From NCBI GenBank assembly GCA_947057875.1, contig CAMSEX010000012.1, positions 1-16,092 on the forward strand: a stretch of 16,092 bases of DNA. The letters run 5' to 3'. Positions 1-6,658 of this stretch are shown here, in pieces (position 1 is the first letter of the stretch; every line of letters begins with the position of its first letter). The translations under genes were made by a program, and so were the position numbers. The notes beneath the pieces were generated by a model. The model was not told where the DNA came from and made no database searches. It saw only the letters and a program-made list of their open reading frames with translations. This stretch comes from an uncultured Clostridium sp. (GTDB lineage: Bacteria; Bacillota; Clostridia; TANB77; CAG-508).

Positions 1-45
1 ACACTATAACCTACACTCTTTCCCTACACGACGCTCTTCCGATCT
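1..45 (+). other. Illumina adapter carried into the assembly
   Basis: Bases 13-45 match the 33-base Illumina TruSeq read-1 adapter from ACACTCTTTCC through GCTCTTCCGATCT. Bases 5-12 (TATAACCT) sit where an 8-base i5 index belongs, and bases 1-4 (ACAC) match the end of the P5 segment. From memory the index differs by one base from TruSeq D501 (TATAGCCT). This is library sequence, not genome; the real insert begins at base 46. Nothing biological should be read from these bases. Confidence 0.97.
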
Positions 46-46
46 G

Positions 47-1327
47 CAAAACACAAATCAGCATCGTTTGGAGCGCTATTCGTTGGAAAGTAATATGATT
101 AACAATATTCAATTAGGAGAAGAAGTGACTAACGAAGAAATCGTGCAATCCATTCAATCACTGTATTCTTATATGGAAAATGATGCAGGGAATGTGGCGG
201 TTTTTACGCAAAACAAAGAAATGATATTTGGCAATTTTGATGAAATAGAAAAAGTAGTAATTGACGATTTTTTTTATCAAGAAATCGATAATTATAGCAT
301 CAGAAAAATAGGAGACAAGCATTATATGTTATTTTTTTCACATTGGTCGATTAACAATAAGGAAATTTATATGATTCATTTTTATGATATAGATTTTATT
401 TATCAAATCAGAGAAAGACAGCTAAAAGAAATGTTGTATATAAATCTTGTTATTTTGGTAGTTGCGTCGGTTTTTATTTCACTGTTTGCGAGATTTTTAA
501 CAAGACCAATTGAAACATTGAACAAAATTAGCAAAAAAATTTCATCTGGAAAATTTGACGAAAGGGTTCCTGTGAAAACAAATGATGAAATTGGAGAATT
601 AGCAGAAAGTTTTAATAAAATGGCAGGTGAAATTGAATATAAAATTAATACTCTAAAGCAGTCAATTCAGGCAAAAGATGATTTTATTACAGGTTTTTCA
701 CATGAAATTAAAACACCAATGACAGCCATTATTGGTTATTCAGATTTGCTAAGACTCAAAAAATGTGATGAAAAAGTGACAGCAACAGCTTTGCATTATA
801 TTTATTCAGAGGCAAAAAGGCTAGAAGATTTATCCTATAAATTGTTGGCACTAATGGAGCTGACAGAGGATAGAATTGAATTTGTGCCTGTTCTAATCAA
901 AGAATTTGTGCAAAAAGTTGTAAGAAAAATGGAATTGGAAGAGATTGAATTAGAATTAAATTTGCAAGAAGCAAAAGTAAAAATAGATGAAAGTTTGCTA
1001 GAAGTTGTGATACGAAATTTAGTGCAAAATGCGAAAAAAGCAGAGCCAAAAGATAAGAAAATTGTGATTTTGGGTGAATGTTTGGAAAATCGACGATACA
1101 GAATTTCTGTAATAGATGCAGGAAGAGGAATTCCGAAAGCGCATTTGGCACGTGTGACAGAAGATTTTTATATGGTGGATAAATCACGTAGCAGACAAAA
1201 TGGTGGTACTGGAATAGGGCTTTCGTTGTGTAAAAAAATTTTGGAATTTCATCATTCGCAAATAAGAATTGTAAGTGAAGAAAACGTGGGGACAAAAATA
1301 TTTTTTGAATTGGAGATGACAAAGTGA
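47..1327 (+). CDS. Sensor histidine kinase, 5' end missing
   Basis: Membrane sensor kinase of a two-component system; it autophosphorylates a histidine with ATP and passes the phosphate to a response regulator, which is not in the window. The frame is open back to the adapter junction, so the protein is truncated; the TTG at 68 is only a convenient residue 1. On that numbering, residues 1-120 are the end of an extracytoplasmic sensing region whose first membrane helix is lost. A membrane helix spans about 122-144, HAMP about 145-195, and HisKA carries FSHEIKTPM with phospho-acceptor His212. The ATPase domain shows the N box (RNLVQNAKKA, Asn321), G1 (DAGRGIP from Asp350) and G2 (GTGIGLSL, 380-387). 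The stop overlaps the next gene's GTG, so the two are coupled. Neighbours suggest an envelope signal, but the ligand is unknown. Confidence 0.95.
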   Translation, partial: QNTNQHRLERYSLESNMINNIQLGEEVTNEEIVQSIQSLYSYMENDAGNVAVFTQNKEMIFGNFDEIEKVVIDDFFYQEIDNYSIRKIGDKHYMLFFSHWSINNKEIYMIHFYDIDFIYQIRERQLKEMLYINLVILVVASVFISLFARFLTRPIETLNKISKKISSGKFDERVPVKTNDEIGELAESFNKMAGEIEYKINTLKQSIQAKDDFITGFSHEIKTPMTAIIGYSDLLRLKKCDEKVTATALHYIYSEAKRLEDLSYKLLALMELTEDRIEFVPVLIKEFVQKVVRKMELEEIELELNLQEAKVKIDESLLEVVIRNLVQNAKKAEPKDKKIVILGECLENRRYRISVIDAGRGIPKAHLARVTEDFYMVDKSRSRQNGGTGIGLSLCKKILEFHHSQIRIVSEENVGTKIFFELEMTK

Positions 1328-2064
1328 AAAATAGAGGAATTATTTTGATTGTTTTTGTGATGATTTTGGTTTCTTTTTTTGTACCAAACTTGTTATTTTG
1401 GCTGGAGGATTTTAGAATTGAAAAGCAAATTTGTGCTATTGCAAAACCAAAAAGTAAAATTGATGTACAGGCTGAAAAAATTTATTTAGTAAGGGCAATT
1501 CATGATATAGAGGGATTTTATCGAAATTTGGTAATCCACAAAAAGGAAAATGGTGTTTATTATGCAAATGGAAATAATATAAGTGTTGCTCCTAGTGAGA
1601 TTATTTCTACGACAAAAATAAGAGATGAGGCTACTTTTGCAGAATTGAAAAATGAAATGGACAAGTTAGAAAAAGGGAATGTATTGAAAAATCTAACACT
1701 TGGCGAAGAGGAATGTTATGTTTCAGAAAAAATCTATACAAATGAAGGAGATGATTATAAAATCAAACATTACTATTTTAAGAATAGTGAAATAGAAGTT
1801 GAGGCAGAAAATAAAACAGGAAAAATTTTGTCTATCATTTTTCCAAAAGATAGTCTGTTAGAAGATACGCAGGAAATGAAGAAAAATTTTGTCAAGTATC
1901 TGGATTTATATATTATTGATGATTGGAAATTAGAAAATAATAGACTAAAATCAGAAAAGGCACAACTAGAAGTTGTGCTAGTTGAAACAGAAGAGCAGTG
2001 CAGGTTGATGATTTGTCCTGTGAGAAGTAATTCACAGTATGAAATTGTAGAGAAGGCAGAATAG
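1324..2064 (+). CDS. Membrane-anchored protein of unknown function, coupled to the kinase
   Basis: Not recognised. The 246-residue product starts at a GTG overlapping the kinase stop by four bases (GTGA), with GGAG at 1312-1315 as ribosome binding site, so it should be made in step with the kinase. Residues about 5-27 are one hydrophobic helix without a lipobox Cys, so the rest (mostly charged, Lys/Glu rich) probably lies outside the membrane as a signal-anchored domain. Near residues 155-175 the pattern of alternating polar and hydrophobic residues followed by NKTGKILSIIF resembles PepSY/YycI-like folds, in which a strand ends in a Gly-Lys-Ile turn; this is a weak impression only. By position it may modulate or assist the kinase, as YycH/YycI do for WalK, but nothing in the sequence proves it. 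Confidence 0.8.
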   Translation: MKNRGIILIVFVMILVSFFVPNLLFWLEDFRIEKQICAIAKPKSKIDVQAEKIYLVRAIHDIEGFYRNLVIHKKENGVYYANGNNISVAPSEIISTTKIRDEATFAELKNEMDKLEKGNVLKNLTLGEEECYVSEKIYTNEGDDYKIKHYYFKNSEIEVEAENKTGKILSIIFPKDSLLEDTQEMKKNFVKYLDLYIIDDWKLENNRLKSEKAQLEVVLVETEEQCRLMICPVRSNSQYEIVEKAE

Positions 2065-2110
2065 ATACAGTTTGGATACAAACTGAAAACAAGTTTGATA
2101 CAATGGTATG

Positions 2111-2132
2111 CTACTATTTAGAAAAATAGTAG
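2111..2132 (+). promoter_or_regulatory. Hairpin abutting the ribosome binding site of the CofE-like gene
   Basis: CTACTATTT (2111-2119) and AAATAGTAG (2124-2132) form a perfect 9-bp stem with an AGAA loop. The 3' arm ends inside the Shine-Dalgarno AGGAGG (2131-2136), leaving the ATG at 2142 just downstream. There is no U tract, so it is not a terminator. Upstream, CAGTTTG/CAAACTG (2068-2085) forms a second small hairpin. AGTTTGGATACAA (2069-2081) recurs as AGTTTGATACAA (2092-2103). These may be translational or operator elements; function is inferred. Confidence 0.4.
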
Positions 2133-2141
2133 GAGGTTTGT

Positions 2142-2855
2142 ATGAAATTTGTGGCAAATGAAGGAAAAAAAGTAGAAATTCAATTAGGAAATCAAATTTA
2201 TTTAAGACATGCAATCAAAACAGAGTTTGTCAAACAAGGCGAAAATTATTTGAAACTTTTTCAAAAATATGTATATCCAATTTATGAAAAAGATGATATA
2301 ATAGCAAGTAGTGAGAAAATAATTGCTTTGTGTCAAAATCGTGTGGTGCGAAGAGAAGATTTAAAAATTGGTTTTTGGGCGAAGTTTTTGTCTCAGTTTG
2401 CTTGTCAGAAAAATCGTGGTGGTTACGGAGTTGGTATGGCAATTAATATGCAATATGCGATAAATAAAGTAGGCTTATGCAGAGTGTTGGTGGCAAGTGT
2501 TTTTAGTGGAGTTACAAAATTATTTGGCATCAAAGGTGTGTTTTATAAAATAGTTGGACAAGAAGTGGCTGGTTTAGATGGATTTTATGATGGCGCTTGG
2601 GACGAATATCGCGATATTGGAATTGAAATTCCAGAAAATCCAGAAGCAGTTTGCAACGAAATCAAAGAAAAATTAGGAATCAGTTGCATGATTGTTGATT
2701 CAAATGATTTTGGGCAAAAAATTTTAGGAAAATCAGAGGATATTTGTTTATCAGAAGATGAGCTAAAGGCACTCATAAAAGACAATCCAACAGGGCAAGG
2801 TAGGCAACAAACGCCATTTGTGTTAATTAGAAAAAAAGATACAAAAATAAATTAG
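2142..2855 (+). CDS. CofE-like protein (F420-0:L-glutamate ligase family)
   Basis: The 237-residue product resembles the CofE/F420_ligase family, GTP- and metal-dependent enzymes that join glutamate to the lactyl-phospho moiety of coenzyme F420. Recognisable parts are a Gly-rich stretch from Arg92 (RGGYGVGMAIN), the central GLDGFYDGAWDEYRDIG segment, VDSNDFG (about 185-191, acidic Asp186 and Asp189) and the terminal NPTGQGRQQTPF (215-226), which I associate with the family. No signal peptide or clear membrane helix is seen. AGGAGG lies 5 bases before the ATG, directly after a hairpin. No other F420 gene is visible, and its neighbours are a kinase, an anchored protein and a D,D-carboxypeptidase, so the true substrate is probably not F420. 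The family call comes from recalled motifs; the substrate is unknown. Confidence 0.7.
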   Translation: MKFVANEGKKVEIQLGNQIYLRHAIKTEFVKQGENYLKLFQKYVYPIYEKDDIIASSEKIIALCQNRVVRREDLKIGFWAKFLSQFACQKNRGGYGVGMAINMQYAINKVGLCRVLVASVFSGVTKLFGIKGVFYKIVGQEVAGLDGFYDGAWDEYRDIGIEIPENPEAVCNEIKEKLGISCMIVDSNDFGQKILGKSEDICLSEDELKALIKDNPTGQGRQQTPFVLIRKKDTKIN

Positions 2856-2865
2856 GAAGTAAAAT

Positions 2866-3636
2866 ATGAAAAGTAAAAAACGTAGGAAAAGAAGAATTAA
2901 AAAATTAAGATTGTTGCTGGTGGTTATTTTCATTGTGATTTTGCTACTTGTCATGGGGAAAATCAAGACCAAAAGACAAGAGTATTTTACGCCGGAAAAT
3001 GAGGAATTATCAGAAAATCATGAAAATGAAATTCCTACGGAAAATTCAGTAGTGACAGAGGAAAAAGAGCCAAACAAGATTACTGATTGGCGCCTAATTT
3101 TAGTAAATCATGAGCATACTTTACCAGAGGATTTTAATCCAGAATTGGCAAGTATTGATAAAATTAGGAAATTTGATAGCAGAGCGATTGACGAGTTAAA
3201 ACAAATGATGAACCAAATGAAAAAAGATGGAATTACCAATGTTTGGGTGCAGTCAGCGTATCGAAGTGTAGATAAGCAGGAGAACGTGTTTGAGCGAAGA
3301 GTTAAGGAATACATGGGACAAGGAAAAACGCGCGAAGAGGCAGAAAAATTGGTGCTTCAAACAATTAATAAACCGGGGACTAGTGAGCACAATTTAGGAT
3401 TAGCTGTTGATTTTAATTATGTGGACTATGATTTTGATGAAACGGCAGGTTTTAAATGGTTAAAAGAAAATGCAGAAAGTTATGGATTTGTGCTACGTTA
3501 TGCCAAAGAAAAGGAAACGATTACAAAAGTAGATTACGAGCCTTGGCATTGGCGCTATGTGGGAAAAGAACATGCAATCAAAATGAATGAATTGGATATG
3601 TGTTTAGAAGAATATGTCAAACATTTACAAAAATAG
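2866..3636 (+). CDS. Membrane-anchored VanY-type D-alanyl-D-alanine carboxypeptidase
   Basis: Zinc peptidase of the LAS (VanY/DdlX) family that trims the terminal D-Ala from peptidoglycan stem peptides outside the membrane. The 256-residue product has a very basic N terminus (KKRRKRRIKK), one anchor helix at about 14-31, an acidic linker at about 40-70, then the catalytic domain. SAYRS (130-134) with Gln138, SEHNLGLAVDF with zinc ligands His175 and Asp182, and EPWHWRYVG with catalytic Glu225 and zinc ligand His228 are all intact. The start is 10 bases after the previous stop, with an AGGAAG ribosome binding site beginning inside that stop codon, so it is very likely in the same operon as the CofE-like gene. 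No vanHAX-type genes are near, so this is ordinary wall maintenance rather than a resistance cluster. Confidence 0.93.
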   Translation: MKSKKRRKRRIKKLRLLLVVIFIVILLLVMGKIKTKRQEYFTPENEELSENHENEIPTENSVVTEEKEPNKITDWRLILVNHEHTLPEDFNPELASIDKIRKFDSRAIDELKQMMNQMKKDGITNVWVQSAYRSVDKQENVFERRVKEYMGQGKTREEAEKLVLQTINKPGTSEHNLGLAVDFNYVDYDFDETAGFKWLKENAESYGFVLRYAKEKETITKVDYEPWHWRYVGKEHAIKMNELDMCLEEYVKHLQK

Positions 3637-3702
3637 ACACATAATTATGTTTTCAGGATGACAGAATTGTGAAAATTGTGTGAATTTTATTTTAATCCGA
3701 AT

Positions 3703-3731
3703 TTGACAAATTAGGCAAGATATGGTATAAT
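3703..3731 (+). promoter_or_regulatory. Consensus promoter of gdpP
   Basis: TTGACA at 3703-3708, a 17-base spacer and TATAAT at 3726-3731 match the housekeeping consensus perfectly, with an extended -10 TG at 3723-3724. Transcription should start near 3738, giving a leader of about 26 bases before the gdpP ATG. Confidence 0.9.
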
Positions 3732-3763
3732 TTATTAGTTATATTATTTTAAAAGGAGATTTT

Positions 3764-5800
3764 ATGCCCAAAAAAAGTCAAGAAATTTTGGATAAAATAA
3801 ATTTAAAGTTTAATGTTTATTTACTTGTCATTATATTGCTTTGCATTTTAATTTGTATGTATGATAAAAGGTTTATTGTGCCTTCGATTATTTTATGTGC
3901 TCTTTTACTGGGGTATGCGATATGGTCAAATGACAAAAGAAAATTGGAAATTGTCAATCATATTCAAGAGGTCACAACTGATATGAATGTTGCCAATCGC
4001 AATAATTTGATTAATTCGCCAATTCCATTATTGCTGATTGAGACAGATGGAAACATTATTTGGAAAAGTAAAAGTTTTATTCATATTTTTAAAGATGTGG
4101 ATGTTGCAACTTCGCTTAATCCTATTTTGAAGGAAATTAAATTAAATATTGAAAAAGAATATGAACAAACAGGTCAAGAATTTGACAGAAATAATTATTT
4201 GACCAAACAGTTTAACATTGAGGACAAGTTCTACAAGATTTATTGCGGTGTTTCCAAAAGCAAGAAAAAAGATAAAAGAAAGCAACGTGAATATCAGCTG
4301 ACCATGTATTTTATTGATGATACCAAATATAATGATTTGTTTGACCTATATAATAGTTCAAAATTGTGCATTGGAATTGCGATGATTGATAATTACGAAG
4401 AAGTTATGCAACGTGCGATGCCAGAAGAAAGAGCAGAACTGGTTACGAGTGTTGAGCGAATGATTATGGATTGGGCAAGGGAAACTGGTGGACTGATTGT
4501 TAAAACAGAAAGAGACCGATTTTTATATATTTTTGAACAACAATATTTAGTTGGCATTGAAAAAGAAAAAGTCAGTGTACTAGATAAAGTCAAAAGTATG
4601 AATGAAAATTCGGATATCAAAGTGACTTTGAGTATTGCTATTTCAAATGAGGGAAATAGTAATTTTGAAAAATATAAATCAGCGCTAGCAGCGATGGATA
4701 TAGTGCTAGGTCGTGGTGGAGACCAAGCGGTTATTCGTAAAGATGGAAAGTATAAATTCTATGGCGGAAATACCATAGAAGTCGAAAAAAGAACGAAGGT
4801 CAAAGCAAGAACAGTAGCAGGTTCTATTGCTAATTTGATAAAAGAGTCAGACAATGTGTTTATTATGGGACACAATCATATTGACATTGATGCCATTGGC
4901 TCTGGACTTGGTATGTATAGATTAGCTAAAACTTTGGAAAAAGAGGCCTATATTGTATCAGAACCAAAAGGGAAATCGTTAGGGAAATTTTTGAATAGTT
5001 TTAGTGAAAACCCAGATTACGAAGGGGTCATTATTTCAGAGGAAGAAGCAGAGGAAATGATACAGCCCAACACTTTGCTGATTGTTGTGGATACACATAA
5101 AGAAAATTATGTAGAATTTCCAGAGTTGTTGCAAAAAATCGAAAGACGAATTGTGATTGACCATCATAGGAAAGCACCAGAAGCAATTACAGATGCGCTT
5201 GTTTCATTCCACGAAGTGTATGCATCTTCAGCAGCAGAGCTTGTGACAGAAATAATCCAATATGCAGCAGATGATGTAAAATTAACATTGCTTGAAGCAG
5301 AAAGCTTGTATGGCGGAATTATGGTAGATACCAAAGATTTTACGTTTAAAACTGGTGTGAGAACTTTTGAAGCAGCGGCGTATCTTAGAAAATTTGGGGT
5401 CGATATCATTCGTGTTAAAAAGTGGTTTCAAGCAGATTTGGAAAGTTACAATGTAATCGCAGAAATTGTAAAAAGTGTGGAAATCATAAATGATACTATT
5501 GCAATTGCGGTTTACGATAATGTAGAAGATGAAAATGCCAATTTGATTTGTGCGAAGGCAGCAGACGAATTGCTGACAATTAGTGATATTACAGCGTCTT
5601 TTGTGCTAGGCAAAATTGGCGAAAAAGTGTTTATTAGCGGACGTTCGATTGGTGATATTAATGTGCAAATTATCTTGGAAAAATTGGGTGGCGGCGGTCA
5701 TATTACGCTTGCTGGTGCACAGTTAGAAGGTTTTTCTTTGGAAGATGCCAAATCAGAACTGATGATTCGTATCAATGAATATTTTACAGAAATGGAATAA
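3764..5800 (+). CDS. gdpP: Cyclic-di-AMP phosphodiesterase GdpP (YybT)
   Basis: Membrane-bound enzyme hydrolysing cyclic-di-AMP to pApA, which sets cell-wall and potassium homeostasis in Firmicutes. The 678 residues match the usual GdpP length (about 650-680). Order: two membrane helices (about 17-33 and 37-54), a PAS domain (about 80-180), a degenerate GGDEF domain (about 195-335) without an intact GG[DE]EF signature, then DHH and DHHA1 domains. The DHH metal site is complete: GHNHIDIDAIG (His370, Asp374, Asp376), VVDTH (Asp443), the DHH triplet 466-468 and VDTKDF (Asp522). DHHA1 carries GGGGH (642-646). The ribosome binding site AAGGAG lies 5 bases before the ATG. It has its own promoter and terminator, so it is a single-gene unit. 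Confidence 0.96.
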   Translation: MPKKSQEILDKINLKFNVYLLVIILLCILICMYDKRFIVPSIILCALLLGYAIWSNDKRKLEIVNHIQEVTTDMNVANRNNLINSPIPLLLIETDGNIIWKSKSFIHIFKDVDVATSLNPILKEIKLNIEKEYEQTGQEFDRNNYLTKQFNIEDKFYKIYCGVSKSKKKDKRKQREYQLTMYFIDDTKYNDLFDLYNSSKLCIGIAMIDNYEEVMQRAMPEERAELVTSVERMIMDWARETGGLIVKTERDRFLYIFEQQYLVGIEKEKVSVLDKVKSMNENSDIKVTLSIAISNEGNSNFEKYKSALAAMDIVLGRGGDQAVIRKDGKYKFYGGNTIEVEKRTKVKARTVAGSIANLIKESDNVFIMGHNHIDIDAIGSGLGMYRLAKTLEKEAYIVSEPKGKSLGKFLNSFSENPDYEGVIISEEEAEEMIQPNTLLIVVDTHKENYVEFPELLQKIERRIVIDHHRKAPEAITDALVSFHEVYASSAAELVTEIIQYAADDVKLTLLEAESLYGGIMVDTKDFTFKTGVRTFEAAAYLRKFGVDIIRVKKWFQADLESYNVIAEIVKSVEIINDTIAIAVYDNVEDENANLICAKAADELLTISDITASFVLGKIGEKVFISGRSIGDINVQIILEKLGGGGHITLAGAQLEGFSLEDAKSELMIRINEYFTEME

Positions 5801-5804
5801 AAGC

Positions 5805-5833
5805 AAAAGCGTGAGAAATGCCTCACGCTTTTT
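5805..5833 (+). terminator. gdpP terminator between convergent genes
   Basis: The 11-bp stem 5805-5815/5822-5832 (AAAAGCGTGAG paired with CTCACGCTTTT) has an AAATGC loop and five Ts, beginning 4 bases after the gdpP stop. It lies between convergent genes and could also end the minus-strand transcript, though the T run on that side is only four long. Its 5' half is shared with the terminator at 10043-10091. Confidence 0.9.
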
Positions 5834-5839
5834 ATAGTT

Positions 5840-6091
5840 TTAACTATTTTCTTTTTTCCATTTTCCAATTACTAACGCAAAAGCAACAGGAAATAAGCCA
5901 ATCATAAGTCCAGTTCGGTAAATAATAATACTAGCTCGATAAAGATGAATTGATATGTAATAGGTGTTGTAAAAGGAAAGCAGAAGAATGCCAATTAAAC
6001 AAGTAATGATAGAGATGATAAAGCATTGTTTAATTAAGTGAATGGATTTGGGTTCAAAATAAGATTTATATTGCTCAATAAAATGTTGCAT
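5840..6091 (-). CDS. Small two-helix membrane protein, unknown function
   Basis: Not recognised. The 83-residue product has a cytoplasmic-looking N terminus, hydrophobic helices at about 22-43 and 58-76, a short loop rich in Tyr/Ile between them, and a basic tail (GKWKKENS). The start is well supported: AGGAGG lies 7 bases upstream of the ATG on the minus strand. It is convergent with gdpP and downstream of rpsT in the same direction, but a terminator separates it from rpsT, so it is probably transcribed on its own. No catalytic residue pattern is visible. It may be a conserved small membrane protein of the lineage. Confidence 0.75.
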   Translation of the reverse strand: MQHFIEQYKSYFEPKSIHLIKQCFIISIITCLIGILLLSFYNTYYISIHLYRASIIIYRTGLMIGLFPVAFALVIGKWKKENS

Positions 6092-6139
6092 AGAAAACCT
6101 CCTAAAAGTAATTTTTTAATTTCTAAACATGTTAAATTA

Positions 6140-6168
6140 ATCGTAACATTTTAGAAGGCAAATTGCAA
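6140..6168 (-). promoter_or_regulatory. Possible promoter of the small membrane protein gene
   Basis: On the minus strand TTGCAA (6168-6163), a 17-base spacer and TACGAT (6145-6140) form a moderate match, about 50 bases before the start codon. An overlapping alternative, TTGCCT followed by TAATTT with a 16-base gap, is also possible. The choice cannot be settled by reading alone. Confidence 0.35.
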
Positions 6169-6181
6169 ATGAAATAATTGG

Positions 6182-6213
6182 AAAAAAATAATCGTCTTGA
6201 ACAGGCGATTATT
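6182..6213 (-). terminator. rpsT terminator overlapping the stop codon
   Basis: AATAATCG (6187-6194) pairs with CGATTATT (6206-6213), with two further inner base pairs and a short loop. On the minus strand this is followed by seven Ts (complement of 6188-6182). The upstream arm contains the rpsT stop codon (6211-6209), so the stem begins inside the gene. Confidence 0.8.
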
Positions 6214-6472
6214 TTACGGTATTTAATTTTTTTGCCAAAGCAGATTTTTTTCTAGATGCTGTATTTTTTTTGATGACACCTTTTGAACAAGCTTGGTCAA
6301 TTTTTTTAACAGCTAATTTAAATGTTTCTTCTGCTTTTGATTTATCTCCAGCTTCAACAACTTCTGAAAAATTTCTAATGGCTGTTCGAGTGGCTGATTT
6401 TATCATTTTATTTCTACGTGTTTTTGTCTCGATTACTCTAGTTCTTTTAATAGCAGATTTAATATTTGGCAT
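6209..6472 (-). CDS. rpsT: 30S ribosomal protein S20
   Basis: Primary binder of the 5' domain of 16S rRNA in the small subunit. The 87-residue basic protein starts MPNIKSAIKRTR, the usual S20 opening, and ends AKKLNTVK, with the alanine/lysine-rich helical pattern of the family. An ATG 15 bases upstream (6487) would add MGGAK, but those codons are the Shine-Dalgarno itself (GGGAGGTG, six bases before the ATG at 6472), so the shorter form is chosen. It is a single gene with its own promoter and terminator, divergent from ileS. Confidence 0.96.
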   Translation of the reverse strand: MPNIKSAIKRTRVIETKTRRNKMIKSATRTAIRNFSEVVEAGDKSKAEETFKLAVKKIDQACSKGVIKKNTASRKKSALAKKLNTVK

Positions 6473-6515
6473 TTTTGCACCTCCCATAATTTGACATTAT
6501 AAATTTACTTTTCTT

Positions 6516-6544
6516 ATTTTAACACGAATATTCATAAAATGCAA
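6516..6544 (-). promoter_or_regulatory. rpsT promoter
   Basis: On the minus strand TTGCAT (6544-6539), a 17-base spacer and TAAAAT (6521-6516) form a good housekeeping promoter. Transcription should start near 6509, leaving a leader of roughly 35 bases before the S20 start. Confidence 0.7.
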
Positions 6545-6598
6545 GCCTTTTTCAAAAAAAGTATAAATTTTTTTGAAAAAATTCTCCTACTTTTGTGG

Positions 6599-6627
6599 TT
6601 GACGAAAACGCGAAATTATGATAATAT
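6599..6627 (+). promoter_or_regulatory. ileS promoter
   Basis: TTGACG (6599-6604), a 17-base spacer and TAATAT (6622-6627) lie 32 bases before the ileS ATG; GATAAT at 6620-6625 is an alternative -10 with a 15-base gap. The leader would be only about 25 bases, ending in the AGGAGG at 6645-6650. That leaves no room for a T-box, and no T-box-like sequence is visible upstream either. Confidence 0.7.
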
Positions 6628-6658
6628 ATATATCAAAAAAGATTAGGAGGAAATATAG

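Noticed and set aside
897..1322. Long minus-strand open frame inside the histidine kinase gene
   Set aside because: The plus-strand kinase motifs are intact across it and the minus frame has no recognisable protein features; it is a by-product of AT-rich coding sequence.
3639..3650. ACATAATTATGT palindrome after the VanY gene as a terminator
   Set aside because: A 12-base A/T-rich palindrome with no loop and only four following Ts is too weak; I see no good terminator between vanY and the gdpP promoter.
6473..6487. Upstream ATG for S20 adding MGGAK
   Set aside because: Those codons form the Shine-Dalgarno of the downstream ATG, and S20 proteins begin MPNIKSA.
6270..6494. Plus-strand open frame of 74 codons opposite rpsT
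   Set aside because: It is the antisense shadow of the S20 gene, with no ribosome binding site; its hydrophobic look comes from the complement of Lys/Ala-rich codons.
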